This document shows, in pieces, positions 1-8,135 of a stretch of DNA of 64,000 nt (positions within the stretch are counted from its first letter, which is position 1; every line of letters starts with the position of its first letter). Below the pieces are notes generated by a model. That model saw nothing but the letters and a program-made list of their open reading frames with translations. It was not told the origin of the DNA and did no database searches. The position numbers were made by a program, and so were the translations under genes. Source of the DNA: Hyphomicrobium sp. 99 (lineage in GTDB: Bacteria; Pseudomonadota; Alphaproteobacteria; Rhizobiales; Hyphomicrobiaceae); NCBI RefSeq assembly GCF_000384335.2, contig NZ_KQ031382.1, positions 1,178,001 to 1,242,000 on the forward strand, given 5' to 3'.

Positions 1-67
1 TCAATTCCATTGGCGCTGGGCGTCCCTATTCGATAAGCTAATTGCGGAGCAGTTTGGAGAAGATGCC

Positions 68-1912
68 GTGTTGACCAAGGTGAAGGACGGCGCGCCAAAG
101 CTGAGCCCCAATTCAGGTCGTGTTCTCGCAAGCGGGCGCGAGACTACATCTGAGAGTGGCGCCGCGGAACGGGTGCGTACGCACGATCATGATGAATTCT
201 ATCATAATCTGGACCGCTATTTGCACTATCTGCTTGCGCGGACGACTGCCGGTGTGTCTCCCGCAGCGTGCGCCAATGCTTACTTCGATTGGGCCATTCA
301 CTTGGCATCGTCTCCGGGACGTCAACTCGAGCTTTTTGGTGAAGCCGTCCATCAATGGACCCGGCTGGCGGACTTCACAAAAACTGCGGCATTGGCCGGT
401 CCCGATGCAGCTCCGTGCATTCTGCCGCGTTTGACCGACAAGCGGTTTCGTTCCGAGCGCTGGAAGGAGTTCCCCTTCAACGTTTATGGCCAATCGTTTC
501 TTCTCTGGGAAGAGTGGTGGCATTCCGCGGTTACCGGAGTACGCGGCGTAGAGAAGCAGAATGCCGAGCGTCTCGACTTTATTATGAGGCAGACGCTCGA
601 CGTCTTTGCCCCGACGAATTTTCCGCTGACCAACCCGGATGTTCTCGTCCGTACTCAGGCAGAAGCCGGATTCAATCTTGTTCGCGGCCTATGGAATTTT
701 CTCGAAGATCTGGAACGGCTTCGTAACCGAGAGGGGCCGGAAGGCGTAGAAAATTTCAAGGTCGGTGAGACCGTCGCTGTGACGCCCGGAAAAGTCATCT
801 TTCGGAATCATTTGATCGAGCTCATCCAATACGCGCCGACGACGCCGGACGTGCATCCCGAGCCAATACTCATCATTCCCGCCTGGATCATGAAATTCTA
901 CATTCTGGATCTCAGGCCGGAAAACTCATTGGTAAAGTATCTCACGGGCCAAGGCTTCACCGTGTTCATGGTTTCCTGGCGCAACCCGGGGGAAGAGGAT
1001 CGCGATACGAGCTTTGAAGATTATCGCCGTCTTGGCGTGATGGCCGCGATCGACGCGGTCAGCAAAGTTGCCCGAGGAGAGAAAATTCACGCCGCCGGCT
1101 ACTGCCTCGGCGGAACGCTGCTGGCTACGGCCGCGGCGGCCATGGCGCTCGATAATGATGATCGTCTCAAAACCGTGACGTTTCTTGCTGCTCAAGCGGA
1201 CTTCAGGGAAGCCGGAGAGCTGACGTTATTCATCGACGAGAGCCAGATTTCATTTCTCGAAGACATGATGCAGCAGCAGGGGTTCCTCGATAGCACTCAG
1301 ATGGCAGGGGCTTTCCAGCTTCTGCGCTCGAACGATCTCATCTGGTCGCATGTCATCAACCGCTACCTCCTCGGCGAACGCCAGCCTGTATTCGATCTGT
1401 TGGCTTGGAACGCGGATGCGACTCGCATGCCCTACCGCATGCATTCGGACTATCTGCGTTCCCTTTTTCTCAACAACGACCTCGCTGAAGGACGTTATAC
1501 GGTCGATGGCCGGGCGATTGCGCTCACCGATCTTCACATGCCGATTTTCGCGCTCGGAACCGAGACCGATCACGTGGCGCCGTGGCGATCGGTCTACAAG
1601 TTCAACATTCTGAGCGATTCGGACGTTACATTCGTGCTGACCAGCGGAGGACACAATGCTGGCGTCGTGTCACCTCCGGGATCACCGGGGCGCAGCTACC
1701 AGATGGCGACCGAGTTTGAAACCGATAGATTCGAAAGCCCCGACGAGTGGCAGGCCAATGCGCCGAAATTCGAAGGCTCCTGGTGGCCGGCGTGGACGGA
1801 TTGGGTCGCCGAGCGTTCATCTAAAAAGTCTGCGCCCCCATCAATGGGCGCACCGCGTGATGGACTGGAACCCCTCGAAAATGCGCCGGGAACCTACGTT
1901 TATCAGCGTTAA
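68..1912 (+). CDS. phaC: Class I-type poly(R)-hydroxyalkanoate synthase
   Basis: Polymerises (R)-3-hydroxyacyl-CoA into storage polyester on the PHA granule. The N-terminal part (about residues 40-85) matches the short PHBC_N segment, followed by the PhaC N-terminal and alpha/beta-hydrolase regions. The lipase-like nucleophile box is GYCLGG (Cys near residue 346), with a later Asp in ETDHVAPW and a His in SGGHNAG, the expected Cys-Asp-His triad. At about 614 residues it is of normal size. The GTG at 68 is only one possible start: the frame stays open to the left window edge and reads like protein, so the true start may lie outside. A phasin-like gene follows, which supports a PHA role. Confidence 0.9.
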   Translation: MLTKVKDGAPKLSPNSGRVLASGRETTSESGAAERVRTHDHDEFYHNLDRYLHYLLARTTAGVSPAACANAYFDWAIHLASSPGRQLELFGEAVHQWTRLADFTKTAALAGPDAAPCILPRLTDKRFRSERWKEFPFNVYGQSFLLWEEWWHSAVTGVRGVEKQNAERLDFIMRQTLDVFAPTNFPLTNPDVLVRTQAEAGFNLVRGLWNFLEDLERLRNREGPEGVENFKVGETVAVTPGKVIFRNHLIELIQYAPTTPDVHPEPILIIPAWIMKFYILDLRPENSLVKYLTGQGFTVFMVSWRNPGEEDRDTSFEDYRRLGVMAAIDAVSKVARGEKIHAAGYCLGGTLLATAAAAMALDNDDRLKTVTFLAAQADFREAGELTLFIDESQISFLEDMMQQQGFLDSTQMAGAFQLLRSNDLIWSHVINRYLLGERQPVFDLLAWNADATRMPYRMHSDYLRSLFLNNDLAEGRYTVDGRAIALTDLHMPIFALGTETDHVAPWRSVYKFNILSDSDVTFVLTSGGHNAGVVSPPGSPGRSYQMATEFETDRFESPDEWQANAPKFEGSWWPAWTDWVAERSSKKSAPPSMGAPRDGLEPLENAPGTYVYQR

Positions 1913-2014
1913 GATTGTTGGGGTGATCGTTGTTGATTTCCCTCAAGCAGAAGAAGACGGGCGAACGAAGGTGATGGGAGGGAGGGGTCCGATTGTAGCG
2001 TAGGAGTTACGGAT

Positions 2015-2389
2015 ATGTCCGATCGTCAACAAAATTCAGGATACAAGGCGACGTCAGAGACGGTCTCTGGGGCTGCCATTTTTCCCTTACTAACAGCGTG
2101 GAATCCAATGGCCGGGAAATTCGGAGCGTGGAATTCAGATGCCCAGCACGCAACCGAGGAAATCGCGGACCGCTGGCTCCGGTTCGTCGGCGACCGCATG
2201 GCAAAGGACGCCGCTTTCCCACAGCAACTCGCAAACTGCAAGACAGTGAACGACGTCTACCAGGCCTATGCGCAGTTCTGGCAGCAGGCTGCCAATGACT
2301 ATGGCAATGGCTTTACCGCCATCGCCGATACGGTCTGGCAAGCAGCGCGCGGGCCACTCGCCCCGTTCTCCTCAGGCAAACGCCAGTAG
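2015..2389 (+). CDS. Phasin-like small protein
   Basis: A 124-residue soluble protein with no signal peptide, rich in Ala, Gln and aromatic residues. Its helical pattern in the second half (NDVYQAYAQFWQQAANDYG) resembles phasin-family proteins that coat PHA granules. The start is supported by TAGGAG about 8 bases upstream. It sits about 100 bp after the PHA synthase on the same strand, which is the main reason for the call; sequence similarity alone is weak. It could instead be an unrelated helical protein. Confidence 0.6.
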   Translation: MSDRQQNSGYKATSETVSGAAIFPLLTAWNPMAGKFGAWNSDAQHATEEIADRWLRFVGDRMAKDAAFPQQLANCKTVNDVYQAYAQFWQQAANDYGNGFTAIADTVWQAARGPLAPFSSGKRQ

Positions 2390-2447
2390 TGCGGTGGGTG
2401 TTCTGCGCATCAATCTGCCATTCACGCTCACTTAAAGGAGTAGAACC

Positions 2448-3191
2448 ATGAAAGCGCGGGATATCATGACCAAAAACGTGGTGTCGATCACGCCAGATAG
2501 TTCGATCATGGAAATGGCGGAGACGATGCAGAAGTTCCGCGTCAGCGGTTTGCCCGTGATCAACGCCAGCGGGCAGCTGGTTGGCCTCGTCACAGAGGGC
2601 GATTGCCTGCGCCGTGCTGAGACCGGCACCGAGACCAAGAGATCGGGCTGGCGCTCGTTTCTAGCGGCGCCGGCAACGCTTGCTGGAGAGTACATTCATT
2701 CTCATGGCCGCAAGGTCGCCGACGTAATGACGCGAGATCCGATCACAATCAACGAAGATACAGATATCGATGAGATCGTTCATCTCATGGAGAAGCATCA
2801 GATCAAGCGCCTGCCAGTCGTAACGGACGGCGCCGTCGTCGGCATTGTAAGCCGGGCCAATGTCGTGCAGGCGCTGGCAAGCTTTGTTCGTGGCATGAGT
2901 GCCGTCCGCGCGGATGATGCGATCATCCGCGAGAATGTGCGTACGGAACTGCGCAAGCTTCCGTGGATGGCTATCGAGTTCATCACCCCCACTGTGAAGG
3001 ACGGAATCGTCGACCTCTGGGGCTCATTCACCGCCTATCAGCAGGATGAGGCTGCCGTGGTGGCCGCGGAAAATGTTCCGGGCGTCAAAGAGGTTCGAAA
3101 CCACCTCGCATGGGTTGATCCGATCTCTGGACTGGTCATCTATTCGCCTGACGACAAGGAGCAATCTCTGCCGGCAGAACCTGTATCTTGA
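2448..3191 (+). CDS. CBS-domain pair with C-terminal BON domain
   Basis: A 247-residue cytosolic protein. Two CBS motifs (about residues 5-60 and 90-145, each opening with a DIMT or DVMT motif) form a Bateman module that normally binds adenosyl nucleotides. The last third, around EFITPTVKDGIVDLWGSF and AENVPGVKEVRNHL, is a BON domain. The start has a clear AAAGGAG. Its stop overlaps the TTG start of the following permease gene (TTGA), so it is probably co-transcribed with the Mla-type transporter. CBS-BON proteins are common in alphaproteobacterial stress regions; the target of regulation is not known. Confidence 0.88.
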   Translation: MKARDIMTKNVVSITPDSSIMEMAETMQKFRVSGLPVINASGQLVGLVTEGDCLRRAETGTETKRSGWRSFLAAPATLAGEYIHSHGRKVADVMTRDPITINEDTDIDEIVHLMEKHQIKRLPVVTDGAVVGIVSRANVVQALASFVRGMSAVRADDAIIRENVRTELRKLPWMAIEFITPTVKDGIVDLWGSFTAYQQDEAAVVAAENVPGVKEVRNHLAWVDPISGLVIYSPDDKEQSLPAEPVS

Positions 3192-4330
3192 GCGCAGATT
3201 CCACGTCCCTGCTGACGGTCGATAGAGACGCGAATTCGTCGCTGATCACCGCAGCGAACGAATGGACCGCCGCGCGTGCGAAGGCGCTCGATCAGATCGT
3301 CAGCTCGTTGTTGGCTGCGGCAGATCAGCCAAATGCGACGTCGATAGACATGAGCGGTGTCCGTGCCTTCGACACTTTCGGCGCGTGGCAACTTGCGCGT
3401 TTAGCTCGCGAGTTGAAATCGCGGGGCCGCGAAGTGACAATTGTCGGCCTTCCAAGCCAATTCTCCGTCTTGTTCGATGCCGTGCAAAAATCGAGCGAAG
3501 AAGCCGATCGTGTGCATCCAAATGCCCGTTTGGGATATTCGGGGGTGGCGGCAGTCGGCGAGTCCTTAACGGGCGCTTGGCAAGATTTTTTGTTGCTCAT
3601 CAATATGCTTGGCGCGGTCTCCGTCGCGGCGCTGCGAGCGCTGCTAAGGCCCTCGGAATTCCGGCTTACGTCTACGGTACACCATCTCGATCGGGTCGCC
3701 TGGCAGGCCGTACCGATCATCCTTCTGATCACGTTTCTGATCGGCGCGATCATCGCACAGCAGGGCTTTTTCCATTTCCGGAAATTCGGCGCGGACGACT
3801 ACGTCGTCGACATGGTGGGAATTCTTGTCCTCCGTGAGATCGGCGTGCTCATCGTGGCCATCATGGTGGCGGGCCGTTCGGGAAGCTCCTACACGGCCGA
3901 ACTCGGGTCGATGAAAATGCGTGAAGAAATCGACGCTCTGAGGACTATGGGGTTCAATCCCGTAGACGTTCTCATTTTGCCTCGCGTGATTGCCCTCGTG
4001 ATCGCTCTACCGATCCTGACGTTCCTCGGCTCGATGTCGGCGCTTTACGGAGCCGAATTGGTTGCCTGGCTGTACGGTGGGATGAGTCCCGAGATTTTCG
4101 TCGCGCGGCTGAAAGAAGCCATCTCGATCACGCACTTCAAAGTGGGAATGATCAAAGCACCCTTCATGGCGCTCGTCATAGGCATTGTAGCATGCACAGA
4201 GGGCTTGAAAGTCAAAGGGAGCGCTGAATCTCTCGGGCTTCAAACGACGTCTTCCGTCGTGACTTCCATCTTTCTCGTCATTGTTCTCGACGGACTATTC
4301 GCAATCTTTTTTGCGTCGATCGGTATGTGA
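3188..4330 (+). CDS. MlaE-family ABC permease with N-terminal STAS domain
   Basis: Permease of a phospholipid (Mla/MCE-type) ABC transporter in the inner membrane. Residues about 1-105 form a STAS domain (IDMSGVRAFDTFGAW), which in E. coli is a separate protein (MlaB). Residues about 125-380 are the hydrophobic MlaE domain with the typical stretches GSSYTAELGSMKMREEIDAL and MIKAPFMALVIGIVAC. The TTG start overlaps the stop of the CBS-BON gene by four bases and an ATPase gene follows after 3 bases, so this is one operon. The fused STAS-MlaE layout is known in other proteobacteria. Confidence 0.92.
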   Translation: MSADSTSLLTVDRDANSSLITAANEWTAARAKALDQIVSSLLAAADQPNATSIDMSGVRAFDTFGAWQLARLARELKSRGREVTIVGLPSQFSVLFDAVQKSSEEADRVHPNARLGYSGVAAVGESLTGAWQDFLLLINMLGAVSVAALRALLRPSEFRLTSTVHHLDRVAWQAVPIILLITFLIGAIIAQQGFFHFRKFGADDYVVDMVGILVLREIGVLIVAIMVAGRSGSSYTAELGSMKMREEIDALRTMGFNPVDVLILPRVIALVIALPILTFLGSMSALYGAELVAWLYGGMSPEIFVARLKEAISITHFKVGMIKAPFMALVIGIVACTEGLKVKGSAESLGLQTTSSVVTSIFLVIVLDGLFAIFFASIGM

Positions 4331-4333
4331 GCC

Positions 4334-5125
4334 ATGCAAAGCGCTGAAGTCCAACCGATAATTCGTGTCCAAGATTTGGTCGTCGGCTTCTCCGATCGGA
4401 TCGTGCTCGATCATATTTCTTTGGATGTTCGACGCGGTGAGATTCTCGGTCTCGTAGGTGGATCAGGAAGCGGTAAATCTGTTCTTTTGCGAACGATCAT
4501 CGGACTGCTGCCGAAGCGCTCCGGTACGATCGAGGTTCTCGGGCAAAACTTGGATGTTCTCGATGACGAGGCTCGTCGCCAGTTCCAGCGACGCTGGGGC
4601 GTTCTATTTCAGAACGGCGCGTTGTTCTCATCGCTGACTGTTATTCAGAATGTACAATTTGCGATGCGCGAATTCCTGCGTCTACCGGAAAACATGCTTG
4701 AAGAGTTAGCGGCGACGAAGCTCGCCATGGTCGGGATATCCAGGAAGGACGAGAATAAGTTTCCTTCCGAACTCTCCGGCGGCATGACGAAGCGCGTGGC
4801 GCTGGCCCGTGCCCTTGCACTCGATCCGGAACTGGTTTTTCTCGACGAACCAACCTCGGGCCTCGATCCCATTTCGGCCGGCGAGTTTGATTCTTTGATC
4901 CGGACGCTCCAAAGGACGCTCGGTCTGACGGTCTTCATGATCACCCACGATTTGAACACTTTGCACGCGGTATGCGATCGCATCGCCGTTCTCGCAGAGG
5001 GTAAAATCGTGGCGGACGGCCCAATGTCCGCAATGCTTTCCAGCGAGCACCCCTGGGTTATGTCCTATTTTCGCGGGCAGCGAGGGCGGCTGCTCGAACA
5101 CGGATCCGCACGATTAGCTGTTTGA
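4334..5125 (+). CDS. MlaF-type ABC transporter ATPase
   Basis: The ATP-binding subunit that powers the adjacent MlaE-type permease. A 263-residue single nucleotide-binding domain with Walker A GGSGSGKSVL (about residue 36), signature LSGGMTKRVALARAL, Walker B LVFLDEPTSGLDP and switch His in MITHD. The GMTKR form of the signature is typical of MlaF-like ATPases. It starts 3 bases after the permease stop and 10 bases before the MCE gene. Confidence 0.93.
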   Translation: MQSAEVQPIIRVQDLVVGFSDRIVLDHISLDVRRGEILGLVGGSGSGKSVLLRTIIGLLPKRSGTIEVLGQNLDVLDDEARRQFQRRWGVLFQNGALFSSLTVIQNVQFAMREFLRLPENMLEELAATKLAMVGISRKDENKFPSELSGGMTKRVALARALALDPELVFLDEPTSGLDPISAGEFDSLIRTLQRTLGLTVFMITHDLNTLHAVCDRIAVLAEGKIVADGPMSAMLSSEHPWVMSYFRGQRGRLLEHGSARLAV

Positions 5126-5135
5126 GGGAACCTGG

Positions 5136-6260
5136 ATGGAAATTCGCGCCCGCTATACGTTGATCGGGTTTTTTACGCTCTCCGCTGTCGTGGCGGCTTT
5201 CGCATTTGTCTACTGGCTGAACCACGCCGGCGGCCTGACGAAGCAAACACTCTACCGCGTGCGATTTGAAAATACCGTGTCCGGGCTTCTGAAGGGCTCT
5301 GGTGTGCAGTTCAACGGCATTCGCGTCGGTGAAGTCGTTGCACTACAATTGAACCCAGAAAATCCAAAGCAGGTGACGGCGGTTATGTCCATCGACCGCG
5401 ATACGCCAGTTCGTGCCGACACGAAGGTGGCAATTGCATTTCAGGGGCTCACGGGTTCACCGGTTCTCTCATTAGACGGTGGAGCGGCGAACGCGCCGCC
5501 CGTGACATCGACCGATAATCAGCCGCCGCTTCTTACCGCCGACCCGGATGCTGGTCAAAACATGACGGACTCAGCGCGAAGCGTTCTTCGCCACATCGAC
5601 ACGGTGGTAACCGATAACGCCGAGCCGTTGCGTTCGCTCATTACAAATATCAATACCTTCTCCGCTGCGCTTGCCCGCAATTCGGATCGTGTTGACGGAA
5701 TACTCTCAGGGCTCGAACGAATGACCGGCGGAGGAGCGCAGAAAGCCGCAGCTCATGTTTTTGATCTCAAAGCCGCGGAGGCGTTTCCGCCGCTGGCTAA
5801 AATTCCGCAAGGTCAGCTGGTCGTTCCTGAACCGGACGTGGTCGGCAGCGTCTTCAACGATCAGGTTGCCGTCGTAACGCCGTCCGGCGACCATTCCACA
5901 GCGTTCCAGGCAAAATGGCCGGATACATTGAGCCGGCTCGTGCAATCGCGCGTGGTTCAAAGTTTCGAGAATGCCGGCTATCTGAAGGTTCTTGGGCGCC
6001 AGCCCGAAGGGCTCAAAATCGATTACCAGCTGTTGATAGATTTGCGCAGCTTCCAAGTCGTGATGTCAGAAACGCCCACTGCCGAAATCGCTTTTTCGGC
6101 AAAGATCATCGGCGAAAATGGCAACATTCTTGGTGCAAGGCTGTTTGAGGCTCGTATCCCTTCGAACATCGTCGACGAAGCCAGTGCCGCGGCGGCGCTT
6201 AATCAAGCATTCGTCAAGGTTGTCACGGATCTCGTTGTTTGGACATGCAAAACCGCCTAG
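5136..6260 (+). CDS. MCE-domain (MlaD-like) protein fused to a PqiC-like auxiliary domain
   Basis: Periplasmic, membrane-anchored lipid-binding component of the transporter. It has an N-terminal membrane helix (about residues 8-30), an MCE domain (about 38-115; FNGIRVGEVVAL and FQGLTGSPVLSL), then a linker. The C-terminal part (about 205-370) has an ABC_trans_aux/PqiC-like pattern, with a VVPEPDVVG start and conserved beta-strands (KIDYQLLIDLRSFQVV). In most systems this auxiliary domain is a separate outer-membrane lipoprotein, so the fusion may connect the two membranes in one chain. It ends the CBS-MlaE-MlaF-MCE operon. Confidence 0.85.
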   Translation: MEIRARYTLIGFFTLSAVVAAFAFVYWLNHAGGLTKQTLYRVRFENTVSGLLKGSGVQFNGIRVGEVVALQLNPENPKQVTAVMSIDRDTPVRADTKVAIAFQGLTGSPVLSLDGGAANAPPVTSTDNQPPLLTADPDAGQNMTDSARSVLRHIDTVVTDNAEPLRSLITNINTFSAALARNSDRVDGILSGLERMTGGGAQKAAAHVFDLKAAEAFPPLAKIPQGQLVVPEPDVVGSVFNDQVAVVTPSGDHSTAFQAKWPDTLSRLVQSRVVQSFENAGYLKVLGRQPEGLKIDYQLLIDLRSFQVVMSETPTAEIAFSAKIIGENGNILGARLFEARIPSNIVDEASAAAALNQAFVKVVTDLVVWTCKTA

Positions 6261-6389
6261 ACTCCCGGTCATCTCGCGAATAGGGTTTGCTCAACCACGT
6301 TGGGATCCCTCCACCAATGAACTCGTCAAAGGCTGGTTTCACCAAACGCTTGGAAGGGGTGGAAGCAGCCTCCCAACGCATTCTTAAAC

Positions 6390-6403
6390 TTGACTTTCGT
6401 CAA
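6390..6403. promoter_or_regulatory. FNR/FixK-type box upstream of cytochrome c gene
   Basis: TTGACTTTCGTCAA is a perfect inverted repeat (TTGAC-4-GTCAA) close to the FNR/FixK consensus TTGAT-4-ATCAA. It ends 68 bases before the cytochrome start at 6472, a suitable distance for an activator site. A Crp/Fnr-type regulator is encoded at 12860-13516. Confidence 0.6.
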
Positions 6404-6471
6404 TGTGGGTGGACCTTAATTCCCCTGTCGTCTTTACGCGATGATTTGAGTTTGTGATCGAGGTGGGGATT

Positions 6472-6909
6472 ATGAGCGGCCTAAAAAAATGGATGCGCAC
6501 CCTCACATTCGTCGCCGGTGCTGGAACCGCAATGCTGGGACTTCTTCTCACGGCGGGGAACGCAACGACGCCTGTTCCGGTCCCATCGGGACACGAGCTT
6601 TTCGTCGAATATTGTTCTCAATGTCACGGGGCTGATGGCGTCGGCAACGGGCCGACCGCAAAGTATCTCACGGTGACGCCCGCCAACCTTACCGAGATCA
6701 GCAAGCGCGCCAATGGCCAATTCCCTGCCGCTCGCATTGCAGAGATTATTCGATACGGCGGTGATGTCGCCAGCCATGGGCCGCAACGTATGCCGCTTTG
6801 GGGCAAGGTCTTCAGTGAGAAAGGCGGAAGAGGCAAAGGCGGAGGAAATTACTCTCGTGTAGCCGTCATCCAGTTGCTGAAGTACCTGGAATCCATTCAG
6901 AAGAAATAG
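6472..6909 (+). CDS. Class I c-type cytochrome, exported
   Basis: A periplasmic mono-haem electron carrier of about 145 residues. A hydrophobic signal segment (residues about 10-27) precedes the haem motif CSQCH and the GADGVGNGP loop; the sixth ligand is probably the Met in RMPLWGKVF. The ATG at 6472 is preferred to an upstream GTG because GAGGTGGGG sits just ahead of it. The FNR-like box at 6390-6403 suggests induction at low oxygen. Partner enzymes are not evident from the sequence; three further small cytochromes lie nearby. Confidence 0.88.
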   Translation: MSGLKKWMRTLTFVAGAGTAMLGLLLTAGNATTPVPVPSGHELFVEYCSQCHGADGVGNGPTAKYLTVTPANLTEISKRANGQFPAARIAEIIRYGGDVASHGPQRMPLWGKVFSEKGGRGKGGGNYSRVAVIQLLKYLESIQKK

Positions 6910-7048
6910 CGTGGTCTGGCGAGACCCGACGCTCCGCGCTCGGTCGACCTTTACCGGTTTTTTCTCAAGGCCATTTCATTTCTTTGCGCGCGCTGCGTGA
7001 AGAGCGTCCACCTTCCGACAGAAGCCACGTCGGTCGCGAGGCGCTGCG

Positions 7049-8086
7049 TCACGCTTCGATCACGACCTTGAGCGCACGCGTCTCCGCTGCGTGGCTGAAG
7101 GTGTCGTAGGCATCGAGGATCTTGTCGAACTTGAAGCGATGTGTGATCAGCTTGGCCGGATCGATTCTATGGGCCTGAACTATTTTCAGCAGCATCGGCG
7201 TGGTGACAGTATCGACAAGCCGTGTGGCAATGCTGATGTTTTGACTCCACAGGCGTTCAAGGTGCAGATCGACTTTGACACCGTGCACGCCGATATTGGC
7301 GATCGTTCCGCCCGGCGCGACGATATCCTCGCAGGTCAGAAATGAAGCCGGCACACCAACGGCCTCGATCGCCGTATCGACGCCACGCCCGCCGGTCATT
7401 TTCATGACGGTCTGTGCCGCCTCGGCGCCTGTCGCGTTGACCGTTGCCGTTGCCCCAAAGCGCTTAGTCACTTCGAGGCGATTGTTATCGGGATCGATCA
7501 TGATGATTTCGGCCGGCGAATAGAACTGCGCCGTTAGCAGAGCGGCCAGTCCAATCGGGCCCGCGCCGACGATTGCGACTGTGCTGCCTGGTTCAACCTT
7601 GCCGTTGAGGACACCGCACTCAAATCCGGTTGGCAGGATATCGCTGAGCATCACAAGCGCTTCCTCGTCGGCCCCTTCCGGTATCCGATAGAGGCTTGTG
7701 TCCGCATGGGGAATCCGCACGTATTCCGCTTGCGTACCGTCGATTTTGTTGCCGAGAATCCAACCTCCCGTCGTGCAGTGTGAATACATGCCCCGACGGC
7801 AATACTCGCAACGCCCACAGGCGGAGATGCACGAGATGAGCACGCGGTCGCGAGGGTGGAAGGTCGTTACGCCTGCGCCGATCTTCTCGACCGTTCCCGT
7901 TCCCTCGTGACCAAGTATCCGGCCGGGCGTGCACGTTGGAACGTCGCCCTTCAGAATGTGAAGATCCGTTCCGCAAATCGTCGTCTTGGAAATTTTAACG
8001 ATGGCGTCATTCGGGTCTTTGATTTCAGGGATAGGCCGATCTTCAACGACCTTCTGACCGGGGCCTTTATAGACAAGTGCCTTCAT
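7049..8086 (-). CDS. Zinc-dependent medium-chain alcohol dehydrogenase
   Basis: A 345-residue NAD(P)-dependent MDR-family dehydrogenase. Catalytic zinc ligands appear in CGTDLHIL and GHEGTG, the structural zinc loop is CGRCEYCRRGMYSHC, and the Rossmann motif is GAGPIG. It resembles the tetrameric alcohol/2,3-butanediol or acetoin-type enzymes found in low-oxygen gene sets of alphaproteobacteria. I chose the ATG at 8086; a GTG one codon upstream is possible. The substrate cannot be told from sequence. Confidence 0.9.
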   Translation of the reverse strand: MKALVYKGPGQKVVEDRPIPEIKDPNDAIVKISKTTICGTDLHILKGDVPTCTPGRILGHEGTGTVEKIGAGVTTFHPRDRVLISCISACGRCEYCRRGMYSHCTTGGWILGNKIDGTQAEYVRIPHADTSLYRIPEGADEEALVMLSDILPTGFECGVLNGKVEPGSTVAIVGAGPIGLAALLTAQFYSPAEIIMIDPDNNRLEVTKRFGATATVNATGAEAAQTVMKMTGGRGVDTAIEAVGVPASFLTCEDIVAPGGTIANIGVHGVKVDLHLERLWSQNISIATRLVDTVTTPMLLKIVQAHRIDPAKLITHRFKFDKILDAYDTFSHAAETRALKVVIEA

Positions 8087-8135
8087 CACGTATCACACCC
8101 ATCGGTTAAACGTGCAGTGTCCGCTCGTACGCCTT

